64,000 bases of DNA. It comes from Bacteroidetes bacterium UBA7662 (GTDB taxonomy: Bacteria; Bacteroidota; Bacteroidia; UBA7662). The DNA lies in NCBI GenBank assembly GCA_002483345.1, contig DLHS01000009.1:4571-68570 (forward strand), read 5' to 3'. Positions within the stretch are counted from its first letter, which is position 1, and each line of letters starts with the position of its first letter. The notes beneath the pieces are model-generated. The model saw nothing but the letters and a program-made list of their open reading frames with translations. It was not told the origin of the DNA and did no database searches. The position numbers and the translations under genes were made by a program. Shown in pieces: positions 17,222 through 25,843 of this stretch.

Positions 17222-17755
17222 TCAGTTAGAAGTTAACCTTTTGTACCGCTGTAAATTCCAGCCTGGCTGTAAACCGGGACCTGCAGTAGAACCAAAACCT
17301 GTAGCAGGTGTAGGTCCTGTAAATCCTGTAAGGGTAGGATTGGTTTGAAGCACTTCGTATTTCATGCTGTCAGGGCTGGCAGCATATACTTCAAAGATGC
17401 CTTCAGAGGTGACGGCCGAAGGAGTAGTCTGGTTCAGTGTGATGGTGTAAATGCTGTTTACACTACTTTTATTAGCCGACCAGGTACCGGAGAAAGTTAA
17501 AGCTGTACCTGCGGTATCATAGCTCTTCACTTCATAGGTATTGTTCGCATTAAATTTAGCCCAGATAGAATCGGCATTTACCGGTGGAAATCTGAGCAGG
17601 AAGGCGATGTCAGCACCTACAGAAGCCCAGGTACCAACGATGGGGTTGACTTCAGGGGTTACCGGTGTGGGTGTATCGTCGTCTTTGCTGCAGGATGATA
17701 CAGAAACCACCAGCGCGAACGCCAGCATGAGTAAGGAAAATGATGCTTTTTTCAT
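17222..17755 (-). CDS. Hypothetical lipoprotein with lipocalin-like features
   Basis: 177 residues. Lipoprotein signal MKKASFSLLMLAFALVVSVSSC is followed by the acidic linker SKDDDTPTP typical of Bacteroidota surface lipoproteins. The body begins NPIVGTWASVGADIAF and continues with short beta strands (FNANNTYEVKSYD, LTFSGTWSANKSS), as in lipocalin-like domains that start with a GTW motif. The C-terminus is Gly/Pro rich. No function can be assigned. Own terminator downstream. Confidence 0.7.
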   Translation of the reverse strand: MKKASFSLLMLAFALVVSVSSCSKDDDTPTPVTPEVNPIVGTWASVGADIAFLLRFPPVNADSIWAKFNANNTYEVKSYDTAGTALTFSGTWSANKSSVNSIYTITLNQTTPSAVTSEGIFEVYAASPDSMKYEVLQTNPTLTGFTGPTPATGFGSTAGPGLQPGWNLQRYKRLTSN

Positions 17756-17885
17756 AGATAATGGCTGTTTGTTAAGTGAACATTAAGCTACGGTATCCTG
17801 TGCGCTTATACTTTTTTGTCGTCAGCTTGAAAGTGGTCGACTTATATCTAAGTTAAAGCTATTTATTCATTTATACTACTAAATT

Positions 17886-19316
17886 TCAGCTTGTTACACT
17901 CATATCGTGTAGCATCGACTTAATTTTATCAAAAGGGGCAGGGGCCCAGCGCCGCAGTTCTTCGCACAGCTGAAAAAGTTGACTGCGCCGGTGATTATCT
18001 ATTTCTACAGTGAATATCACTTCTTTTAGTCCCTCAAAAAGTGCCGGCTGTTCGAGTTGTCCTTCCCTGAAGCGTGCCAGGAGATAATACCAGCTCAACG
18101 CCGGCATATAATGTTGCCGCTTGCGGTAGTTCTGTTCCCGTTCCATCAGTTTGTAAACCCGTACTACCCGGATCAGTTTTGTAAACTTCTGTTGCAGAAG
18201 CATGGCCTGCAGGTAACTGGTAAAAAGCAAGTGCCAGCGTTGTTCAAAAACCTGCTCTTTATAGGCATTGAGAAAGTTTTCGGCATACTTCTCCCCCTCC
18301 TGGGGCTGTCCGGTTTCGTTGAGACAACGTACATAGAGCGCTACAAAACCCGTTCGGTTGTGAAAATTATTATTGTGTTTGAGTTCCGGAAAGGCCTGAC
18401 GCATGAGGGTAAGGGCCTCTTTGGATTTATTCTGCCTCAGCAGGATGGAGCTCAGGTTGTTGATGTAATGGATGTAGTCGGCATTGCGACCCCGGATAGA
18501 AAGATACCCATAACGGACCGCCTCTTCCAGCTGGTCCAACTGGGCGTGCAGCAACAAACGATTGCTGTAGTAATTAGACAGTATGCGTTTGGAGTAAAAT
18601 CTGCCCTGGTTAAAGGCTGCTTCCAGTTCATCATAAAAGGGGAGCAACTCATGATAACTGCGGTGGTTGTAATGCCAGAATGTTAAACGAACCAAGGCAA
18701 AATACCGGTTCAGTCCGTCCAGGGCCTCATCTCTGAAAATCTGTCCCAGGCGATTCGTCCAATCGGTGGTGGGGGAAATGCCTTCCTTGTATTCGCGGGT
18801 AATCTCCAGGCTGGCCTGGTGCAGTTCGGTATAAACAGCGAGCGACCTGTTGTAGGCATTTTCATGTATTTGCAACCATTTATCCACCTGTTCGTGCTCT
18901 CTGAACCGCATCCGGATAAGCAGATACTGCCTGAAATTGAGCATCAGCCGGAAGTTTTTAGTGAAATAATAAGCCGCCGAATCTGTTTTTAAGACTTGTA
19001 AAAGTTGCTTTTCTACCTCAGCATCCAGCTGATCGGTCATTATCCGGCCATCCAGTTCATTGATCGATTCAAAAACCCGGTCCACATCGATGGCCTCCAG
19101 TTTGTGCTGCACCCATTGTATAAGTGCTGAGTATTTCCTTTTATCTATCTCCTGATCAAAATCGAGCTTGCTGTTGTGCAGTACCCGTTCAGCCATCCGT
19201 TCCAGTACCGCTATGTTTTCGGCATCCTGAAACTGGTGAACAGCTTTCAGGTAAATCAGTTCATGCGGCAGCAAGACCTCTACAAACTGTTGAAAAACCT
19301 GGAGTTTGCGTTTCAT
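17886..19316 (-). CDS. Large helical protein of unknown function (possible TPR-like)
   Basis: 476 residues without signal peptide or membrane segment; nearly all predicted helix, rich in Leu, Gln, Arg and Tyr (for example QLEEAVRYGYLSIRGRNADYI and EALTLMRQAFPELKH). The helical pairs look like degenerate tetratricopeptide repeats over roughly residues 200-400. I do not recognise the family. It is the last of four tightly packed genes after a hybrid histidine kinase, an outer-membrane protein and an S41 peptidase (3-bp gap to the peptidase), so it probably serves the same process from the cytoplasm. Confidence 0.65.
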   Translation of the reverse strand: MKRKLQVFQQFVEVLLPHELIYLKAVHQFQDAENIAVLERMAERVLHNSKLDFDQEIDKRKYSALIQWVQHKLEAIDVDRVFESINELDGRIMTDQLDAEVEKQLLQVLKTDSAAYYFTKNFRLMLNFRQYLLIRMRFREHEQVDKWLQIHENAYNRSLAVYTELHQASLEITREYKEGISPTTDWTNRLGQIFRDEALDGLNRYFALVRLTFWHYNHRSYHELLPFYDELEAAFNQGRFYSKRILSNYYSNRLLLHAQLDQLEEAVRYGYLSIRGRNADYIHYINNLSSILLRQNKSKEALTLMRQAFPELKHNNNFHNRTGFVALYVRCLNETGQPQEGEKYAENFLNAYKEQVFEQRWHLLFTSYLQAMLLQQKFTKLIRVVRVYKLMEREQNYRKRQHYMPALSWYYLLARFREGQLEQPALFEGLKEVIFTVEIDNHRRSQLFQLCEELRRWAPAPFDKIKSMLHDMSVTS

Positions 19317-19319
19317 CTT

Positions 19320-20369
19320 TCAGTTCCCGGATTGTATATAGCTGATACCACGCTCAAGCATACTGTCAAATCCCTGCGCTGCCAGAAGTGGATCCAGATC
19401 TACCCTGATGTGTGGTGGTACGCCGTCTTCCCAGTTGTAACGGTTACCGGAAGGATCGGTTTCCGGACTCAGGCTTTGGGTAACCGAGAACCGGTAGTAC
19501 CAGCCGTTGGGCAGTTCTCCTCCGTTGGGTGCCCCTAAACCGCCTCCCGTGGTATCACCCACCAGTCTGGCCTGCGGCAATGCCCGAACATGCAGGGCAA
19601 ACATAGAGGTAGCACTGTAGGAGCCCCGGTTGGTCAATACGGCTAAACGACCGGTAAAACGCCGGGAAGACGCAGCAGGTATGGTTCGTATCACCGATTC
19701 CGGTGTAAAATGATCAGGATCTGGTCCTCCCTTGATACGGCTGTAATACGCAATCCGTTCCACCGCTGTGAATCGTCCCGCCAGGTTATGGGCATGCTGT
19801 ATGGCCCCGCCACCGTTTGAGCGCAGGTCGAGTATTACCCCATCCACCCCACTCATTTTGCCCAATACAAAATCAAGTTCAGCTCCACTGAAACTACCTG
19901 AAAATGAACGATAACTGATCAGCCCTATTTTTAACCCAAGGGTATCCAGCACCGTGTGCTGAAAAGGGCCTGTCACAAAATATTTTTCAGGATACCGGAG
20001 CATATAATGCTCCAGCAGCAAACGACTGTCATAGTTAACCGGACTATTCAGGAAAACAGGATAATAATTAGAAAAAGTAAAAGGCGCGAACAAATTGGCA
20101 TGTCCGTCCCGGAGTTCGTTGGTCATGGCTTCCAATACCCTGAAAAGCGCTTCATCGCTCATGTCAGGCCGTATCCGGGGGCTGTAGCGGTTGTATACTT
20201 CATCCCAGTCGATTTGTTTGTAGGTCAGAAAACTGTACTTCTGCCTTATCTGCTCCCAGAGGTATTCAAAATTTTCGCGTGGGCTGTTTTCCGGCTGATC
20301 GCCGAGAAATGGCTTCGTACAGGAGGCCAATACGACCATCATCAGCAGGACAAGAAGGTACTTCTTCAT
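19320..20369 (-). CDS. S41-family peptidase, lipoprotein
   Basis: 349 residues beginning with a lipoprotein signal (MKKYLLVLLMMVVLASC, Cys17). The S41 (C-terminal processing peptidase) core is clear: VDGVILDLRSNGGG, then the nucleophile region NRGSYSATSMFA, where the second Ser is the likely nucleophile, and GDTTGGGLGAPNGGELPNG. The N-terminal helical segment ENFEYLWEQIRQKYSF is common in Bacteroidota S41 proteins. No obvious PDZ domain. Probably degrades or trims proteins in the periplasm. Its ATG overlaps the stop of the upstream outer-membrane protein gene by 4 bp. Confidence 0.88.
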   Translation of the reverse strand: MKKYLLVLLMMVVLASCTKPFLGDQPENSPRENFEYLWEQIRQKYSFLTYKQIDWDEVYNRYSPRIRPDMSDEALFRVLEAMTNELRDGHANLFAPFTFSNYYPVFLNSPVNYDSRLLLEHYMLRYPEKYFVTGPFQHTVLDTLGLKIGLISYRSFSGSFSGAELDFVLGKMSGVDGVILDLRSNGGGAIQHAHNLAGRFTAVERIAYYSRIKGGPDPDHFTPESVIRTIPAASSRRFTGRLAVLTNRGSYSATSMFALHVRALPQARLVGDTTGGGLGAPNGGELPNGWYYRFSVTQSLSPETDPSGNRYNWEDGVPPHIRVDLDPLLAAQGFDSMLERGISYIQSGN

Positions 20370-21304
20370 TTTCTCAGCTCCCCGTTTTTATCCAGTTTTA
20401 TACGCAGTCCCAGTAAAATCTGCCCATTCGAGGACCGGGTCGGCTGGCTCTCATAATTATAGGCATATCCGGCCCATTGCCAGCCGAATGTCAGCGCATT
20501 GCCGTTTTTCAGAAAGTAATGTCCGTAAAAATGATTGCGCAGATAGAGATAACTACCAGGCCCTTTGAAACGACTGTTATCCATCAGATCGGCCAGAAGT
20601 CCATCGACCGGATCATTGCCGATGGTATTGGTTACACCCGCGAAAGGTGACCTTGTATGCAAACCTGCCAGGGGTAGTTCCAATTGCCAACCCAGCCGGA
20701 TAGGACGCAAGGCCCGTCGGGTATACCGAAAGATTAAAAATTTGTAGCTTCTGTCAGATTTCAGGTAAAGGGGGAACTCCAGTCTGCTGACGCCCCCCAG
20801 GCCTGCATAAAAATCATAACCAAGGCTTGAATTCCCCAGATCGGGCAGGGTCCTGAGTTGGGTATAAAGCTGAATAGCGGGGCCTGCATACCATTGCCAT
20901 CTACCCAAAGGCAACCGTATCCGCCACAACCGGCCGCCCGTATACTGCAATCCCATGACAGAGGCACTGTTGCTGCCAAAACTACCCGATAACTGATTAC
21001 CGGCAGTACCGGTAAAAGCCACCAGATCGAGCAATTTTATACGCCGGGCATCCAGTTTTTCATAGCCTGCTGAAAATGAGAAGCTGCCACCCTGATAAAT
21101 TCTCGGCGACTGCAACTGATCCCGGAAACCGGCATTTCCATAACCACCTCCCATCAGCAGCACACGGTTTGCCATTTTAGGCTGTTTTGGGGTAACGGCA
21201 TCCGCCACATAACTGTAACAGAGCATGATCAATACCAGGGCAAGCTGTCGCAATGCCTGTAGTTTGCTGTTGTTGCCTGAACGGTATTGGTACCTCTTTG
21301 TCAT
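20366..21304 (-). CDS. Putative outer-membrane protein of unknown function
   Basis: 312 residues. N-terminal basic stretch and hydrophobic signal (LALVLIMLCYSYVADA), then Gly/Tyr/Arg-rich strands such as GGSFSFSAGYEKL and YYFLKNG-like segments that fit a small beta barrel. No family recognised. The gene is translationally coupled on both sides: its ATG overlaps the stop of the histidine kinase (TAATG) and its stop overlaps the start of the S41 peptidase (ATGA). Confidence 0.6.
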   Translation of the reverse strand: MTKRYQYRSGNNSKLQALRQLALVLIMLCYSYVADAVTPKQPKMANRVLLMGGGYGNAGFRDQLQSPRIYQGGSFSFSAGYEKLDARRIKLLDLVAFTGTAGNQLSGSFGSNSASVMGLQYTGGRLWRIRLPLGRWQWYAGPAIQLYTQLRTLPDLGNSSLGYDFYAGLGGVSRLEFPLYLKSDRSYKFLIFRYTRRALRPIRLGWQLELPLAGLHTRSPFAGVTNTIGNDPVDGLLADLMDNSRFKGPGSYLYLRNHFYGHYFLKNGNALTFGWQWAGYAYNYESQPTRSSNGQILLGLRIKLDKNGELRK

Positions 21305-23655
21305 TATCTGCTGCCCAATATGCGTAGAATGGTAAGCCGCAGGTCGTCCGGATTAAATGGCTTTACCACGACTGCATCCAATCCTGCTTTAAATGCGTCA
21401 CTTTCAACCTCTTTCGGCAAACTGGCCGTGAGTGCAATGATAGGCAATGATTCACCCCTGGCCCTTAGCTGGCGGGTGGCCTCGTATCCATCCATGACAG
21501 GCATGTGCAAATCCATCAGTACCAGCTGGTGTTTGTTGGCGTCCAACTGATCAATGGCCTCCTGACCATTGGTTGCCACTTCAATCTGCGCACCCCAACG
21601 CTGCAAAAAGGCTTTGGCTACCATCACATTGAGGGCGTTGTCTTCCACCAGCAGTATATTAACATCTTTCAGGGGCTTCCCTTGTTGTTCTTCCTCCAGC
21701 AAATCCTGGTTAGCGGTGGTATTCAACACAATGTTTTCCTTGCTTTTCGCCATCCACAGGTCGAAAAAGAAACGGGAGCCTTTGTCAGGTTCACTGTCGA
21801 GCTGAAGTTTACTTCCCTGCAGTTCAAGTATACGACGCGCGATGGAAAGTCCCAATCCTGTCCCGCCAAAACTTCTGGAGGTAGATGAATCCGCCTGGGT
21901 AAAACGTTCGAAGATCAACTGCTGTTTTTCCGGAGCGATGCCTATTCCGGTATCAATCACCTCAAAACGCAGTAAAATTCTGTTGTCTATCTCTTCTATC
22001 TTTCCTACCCGCAGCAGCACTTTGCCATGCCGGGTGAATTTGATGGCATTGTGCAGGAGGTTTACCAATACCTGACTTAACCGCGTTGGATCGGTTAGGA
22101 GCTTATATTCCTCCTTTAAGCCTAATTCCAACTGCATCTCCAGGCTCTTTTCGTCTCCCTGAGAACGCAGTCCGAGAAAAATATTCCTGGTGAGGCCGGA
22201 TACATCCACAGGTATGGCTTCAAAAGTAATTTTACCGGCTTCGATTTTATTGTAATCCAGTATGTCGTTGACAATACTCAGCAGATTGCGGGCTGCAAAA
22301 AGCAAGACGTTCAGCTGTTCCTGCTGGTCGGCCCGGGGCTTGTCCTTCAGCAGTATGTGTGTCATGCCGATCACCGAATTCAAAGGTGTCCGTATTTCAT
22401 GTGACATGGTACTCAAAAACTCCGACTTCACCCGAAGGGCATTTTCCGCGTCTCTCCTGGCTCCATCCAGCTGTTCGGCAAAACGGTAGCTGAGTATGAG
22501 CGACTGTAAAAAGAAAAACAGAATGTAACCGAAAAAAATGACGGCCTTGTCAGGCATGATAATGCCGAAATATTGAAAATTAATCAGCAGCACCACGCAC
22601 AGCACCACAGCCGTGCTCCAGAGCGCATAACCCGACCCCAGTCGTTTGTTCCTGTAAGCCTGTATGTATACCCAAAAAGAATAAAAAGTGAAGGCGAACA
22701 TCAATACCAAAAACGGATTGATTGTTTTCGTGAAAATGGAAGGTGGTGTGACAATTACCAGGGCTGAAAGTGCAATGTTGAACCCTACCATCACCCGCAT
22801 GATGGCTGTATTGGTTTCAACCGGATACAACCGCAGGGTGTAAAAGCAGAAAAAAGTAACGCTGGCAAACAAGCTGAAATATTCCAGACGTACGGCAATG
22901 TGCCAGCTAAGATCCGGTAAAAGCTGGTGGAGGACATAATTATGGGTTCCTACAATGCGGTAAGCGTACGTCAGGCAAAAAAGGGCGAAGAACAAAATCA
23001 CTTTGTCATGCCTGCCAAAGCTGTACAGCCCCAGAAAGAAGAGCCCGCCCATCAGCAGGCAGCCAAACAAAACAAGATCGAAAGCATTGTCAAGGCGGCG
23101 ATTGCTCAGCAGGGTTTCCAGCTGACCGATAGCAACCGGCTTATAAGGCCCCCCCTTGGAATGCCAGTAATTGGCAACATGCAAAACAAGGTGTACGCTG
23201 TCCAGACCGGCCGGAATGGCCAGGATTTTCCGCTCCCAGCGGGGTACTGCTCTTTCCGGTATACTATCAGGACTTCCATTTGCACCCAGTAAGCGGCCGT
23301 TGAGATATACCCGGTAGGCCGTATACACATCGGGCATGTCAATGGCGAGATTGCCGCTGTTTTCCGGAAGCAGCAGGGTAAGACTGTAACTCGCGTAACC
23401 AACCGCCGGTAACACCTTCCCTTCGTATTTCAATTCGTTCCAGCGTACCGGAAAAGCAGCAAACTGCAGGTCGCTGTAAACAGAATCCGGGGCAATGAGT
23501 TGTTTCCAGTAGAATCCCCAATCACCTTTGAGAATTACTTTCTGATCCGAAAAATCATGGTGGCGTAAATCTGCGACCCCTTGTCTGACCACTCCCGCAG
23601 CGTTTGCCTGACAGGAAAAAAAACAAAGCAGACTTACCCAGAACAAGCGGGACAT
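21304..23655 (-). CDS. Hybrid sensor histidine kinase with 7TMR-DISM sensor
   Basis: Start taken at 23655 (MSRLFWVSLLCFFSCQANA), a good signal peptide; an ATG 21 bases earlier is possible. Order of parts: periplasmic DISM-type sensor (about 25-190, galactose-binding-like, with YSLTLLLPENSGNLAIDMPD), seven membrane helices (about 190-395), HisKA with SHEIRTPLNSVIGM (His419 from this start), HATPase_c (DTGIGIAP, GGTGLGLSI), and a receiver domain (LLVEDNALNVMV, LVLMDLHMPVMDG, VKPF). No output domain, so the phosphate goes to an unseen partner. First gene of a four-gene operon with an outer-membrane protein, an S41 peptidase and a helical protein. Confidence 0.93.
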   Translation of the reverse strand: MSRLFWVSLLCFFSCQANAAGVVRQGVADLRHHDFSDQKVILKGDWGFYWKQLIAPDSVYSDLQFAAFPVRWNELKYEGKVLPAVGYASYSLTLLLPENSGNLAIDMPDVYTAYRVYLNGRLLGANGSPDSIPERAVPRWERKILAIPAGLDSVHLVLHVANYWHSKGGPYKPVAIGQLETLLSNRRLDNAFDLVLFGCLLMGGLFFLGLYSFGRHDKVILFFALFCLTYAYRIVGTHNYVLHQLLPDLSWHIAVRLEYFSLFASVTFFCFYTLRLYPVETNTAIMRVMVGFNIALSALVIVTPPSIFTKTINPFLVLMFAFTFYSFWVYIQAYRNKRLGSGYALWSTAVVLCVVLLINFQYFGIIMPDKAVIFFGYILFFFLQSLILSYRFAEQLDGARRDAENALRVKSEFLSTMSHEIRTPLNSVIGMTHILLKDKPRADQQEQLNVLLFAARNLLSIVNDILDYNKIEAGKITFEAIPVDVSGLTRNIFLGLRSQGDEKSLEMQLELGLKEEYKLLTDPTRLSQVLVNLLHNAIKFTRHGKVLLRVGKIEEIDNRILLRFEVIDTGIGIAPEKQQLIFERFTQADSSTSRSFGGTGLGLSIARRILELQGSKLQLDSEPDKGSRFFFDLWMAKSKENIVLNTTANQDLLEEEQQGKPLKDVNILLVEDNALNVMVAKAFLQRWGAQIEVATNGQEAIDQLDANKHQLVLMDLHMPVMDGYEATRQLRARGESLPIIALTASLPKEVESDAFKAGLDAVVVKPFNPDDLRLTILRILGSR

Positions 23656-23788
23656 ACCTTTAAAATCAGTCACCATTTAACAAAAGGAAGTGGCCATTGT
23701 CTGAGCGTATATTAAGGTTATAGGTCTGCAGTCAAACCCTGAAAAAAGTTTGGTTGCTACACGAAACTACGGGGTAAGTAGCCACCGG

Positions 23789-24268
23789 CTAAGGCAGCGG
23801 GTCACCTACGGCAACTGCACAATCATGGCCTGGCTGACCATGGGCAGGGTTGAGTCTTTTTCCGCCACTGTTTTGCTGTGCCGGAACGGCTTCTGGTTTT
23901 TCAAGTCCTTTCAGATTTTGTTCTGCCGCATTCTGAGCAGATGATGGCGGAACGACCATTGTGCTTATCTCATTTTGCGCAGGTTTTTGGGCTGTCGAGT
24001 TCAGCGGAGAGCCTACCGGTATGTCACATCTGTGACCCGGCTGGCCATGCTCAGGATTCATCCCGCTGGCAGCAACGGCGGCGGCAGGTGCCGGAGCCGC
24101 GTTACCGGCTGCTTGCTGAGGCATTTCAAAAGGAACATCGTTGGTTTGATTTGACTGAGGAGCGCCGATCGCAGGAGCAGGGCGGTAGGTATTTGGGGCC
24201 TTTCCGGTACAGCCCGACACGACCGCAGTGGCTGTTACCAGCAAAAGGGCAGGGACGAATAAGTTCAT
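23789..24268 (-). CDS. Lipoprotein with two NPxHGQPGHxC motifs
   Basis: 159 residues. Lipoprotein signal ends at Cys20 (TATAVVSGC). The rest is low-complexity Ala/Pro/Gln linker carrying two copies of a conserved motif: NPEHGQPGHRCDIPVG at 71-86 and NPAHGQPGHDCAVAVG at 140-155. Each has two His and one Cys in fixed spacing, with the second copy at the extreme C-terminus. I have the impression that this motif recurs in short Bacteroidota proteins, but know no assigned function. The fixed His/Cys pattern suggests metal or haem binding, which is inference. Monocistronic; the next genes downstream are unrelated. Confidence 0.75.
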   Translation of the reverse strand: MNLFVPALLLVTATAVVSGCTGKAPNTYRPAPAIGAPQSNQTNDVPFEMPQQAAGNAAPAPAAAVAASGMNPEHGQPGHRCDIPVGSPLNSTAQKPAQNEISTMVVPPSSAQNAAEQNLKGLEKPEAVPAQQNSGGKRLNPAHGQPGHDCAVAVGDPLP

Positions 24269-24361
24269 GGCAATTGTTTCGAGCTAACAAGTTAAGACTT
24301 TCCCGACAGAAAAGGCCTTAAAACCTGCTTAAGCTTTGTTCAGTTTATTGTCAAATGAATC

Positions 24362-25843
24362 TCAGAGGCTTTTCCTGTCTACCTTGCCCGTAGCTGTTTT
24401 GGGGATTTCTGCCACAAGCTCAAAGTGTTTGGGCACCTTAAACTTAGCCATCCCTCCTATGCAAAAGCCCTTGAGTTCGTCGGTCGTAATTTTTTGTCCC
24501 GGACGGAGAACTACGAAGGCCTTGCCGGTTTCTCCCCATTTTTCATCGGGCACCCCTACAACCACTACCTCACTGACTGCCGGATGGGTTAGCAGGTATT
24601 TTTCAATTTCTGCCGGGTAAATATTCTCCCCGCCACTGATGAACATATTTTTGATACGATCGACCACATACAGATACCCTTCCGCATCTCTCCGAAGCAT
24701 ATCGCCTGTATGAAACCAGCCATCGACTATGGTTTTGGACGTGGCTTCCGGGTGTCGCCAATAACCAGGTGTAACCACATCTCCCTTCAGGCAGAACTCG
24801 CCGATACCTTCTCCCCTTACCTCCTGCCCTTTTTCATCCACCAGTTTTGTTTCCAGATAAAAATTCGGGAAGCCGATAGATCCTATTTTCCGGATCGCAT
24901 CTTCATGTTGGAGAGAGGTCACATTGGGTCCCACTTCTGTAAGCCCGTAACCCTGCCGGATGGGCACCCCTTTCTGTTTCCAGTTTTCGATTACAGGTAT
25001 AGGCAGGGCCTCTCCCCCGACAATAAAATAACGCAGCGCGGAAAGGTTTACCTGATCAAAAGCCTTGGTCTCCGCCATGAGCCTGATCATGGTTGGCACG
25101 ACCATAAACAAGCTGATTTTTTCACTTTCGAGTAATTCCATCACCTTTTCTGCTTCGAATTGGGCCATCAGTACAACCGTGGCCCCAAAATGCAAAAAGG
25201 GAGTGGTAAGTACATTCCAGCCACCGGTATGAAAAGGCGGCATGCACATCAGGGTACGGTCGGCACCGGTTACCTGCAACCGCAGGGCGGTGTTCAGGCT
25301 GTTCCATACCAGCATTTTATGGGTATACAAGGCCCCTTTGGGGAAACCCGTGGTGCCACTGGTGTATAGAATGAATACCGGATCATCTTCATGCAAAACT
25401 GCTACCGTGTAGACATCCGGATATGCCTCTTCGGTTGCAATGTGATTTATCTGTGCCACGGTTCTTTGGGGAATACCTGCCGAAAGCGGCGCATCGTCGA
25501 GGGTGGTCTCAAATTTCGGAGAGAAAATGATGAGGGCCGGATCGGCATCTCCCAGCAGATAATCTATTTCACGGGGAGCCAGTCGGTAGTTGAGCGGAAC
25601 AAGTATAATTCCCGTTTTTTGAGCAGCACAGAAGAGCATCAGATATTCGGCACAAAATTCTGCCAGAACCACCACCCGGTCTCCTTTCTGAAGTCCCTGG
25701 GCCGCAAACATATGAGCCAGTCTGGCTGCTGCGGCATCAAGCTCCTGATAGGTAAGTTCTCTCCCGGTTTGAGCTTCCTTTACAGCGATCTGACCTGGTG
25801 TATACTTACGCCAGCGTGCCGACCAGTCGAATTCGGTAATCAT
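24362..25843 (-). CDS. Acyl-CoA synthetase (AMP-forming, class I adenylate-forming enzyme)
   Basis: Activates a carboxylic acid to its CoA thioester via an acyl-AMP. The 493-residue protein has the standard motifs: P-loop YTSGTTGFPKGA (160-171), RQGYGLTEVGPN, GWFHTGD, DRIKNMFISGGENIYP and the C-terminal catalytic Lys in KTATGKVDRKSL. Substrate is not clear from sequence; medium or aryl acids are usual for this length. Last gene of a five-gene minus-strand operon. Its ATG overlaps the stop of the symporter gene by 4 bp, which suggests that it activates the acid the symporter imports. Confidence 0.92.
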   Translation of the reverse strand: MITEFDWSARWRKYTPGQIAVKEAQTGRELTYQELDAAAARLAHMFAAQGLQKGDRVVVLAEFCAEYLMLFCAAQKTGIILVPLNYRLAPREIDYLLGDADPALIIFSPKFETTLDDAPLSAGIPQRTVAQINHIATEEAYPDVYTVAVLHEDDPVFILYTSGTTGFPKGALYTHKMLVWNSLNTALRLQVTGADRTLMCMPPFHTGGWNVLTTPFLHFGATVVLMAQFEAEKVMELLESEKISLFMVVPTMIRLMAETKAFDQVNLSALRYFIVGGEALPIPVIENWKQKGVPIRQGYGLTEVGPNVTSLQHEDAIRKIGSIGFPNFYLETKLVDEKGQEVRGEGIGEFCLKGDVVTPGYWRHPEATSKTIVDGWFHTGDMLRRDAEGYLYVVDRIKNMFISGGENIYPAEIEKYLLTHPAVSEVVVVGVPDEKWGETGKAFVVLRPGQKITTDELKGFCIGGMAKFKVPKHFELVAEIPKTATGKVDRKSL

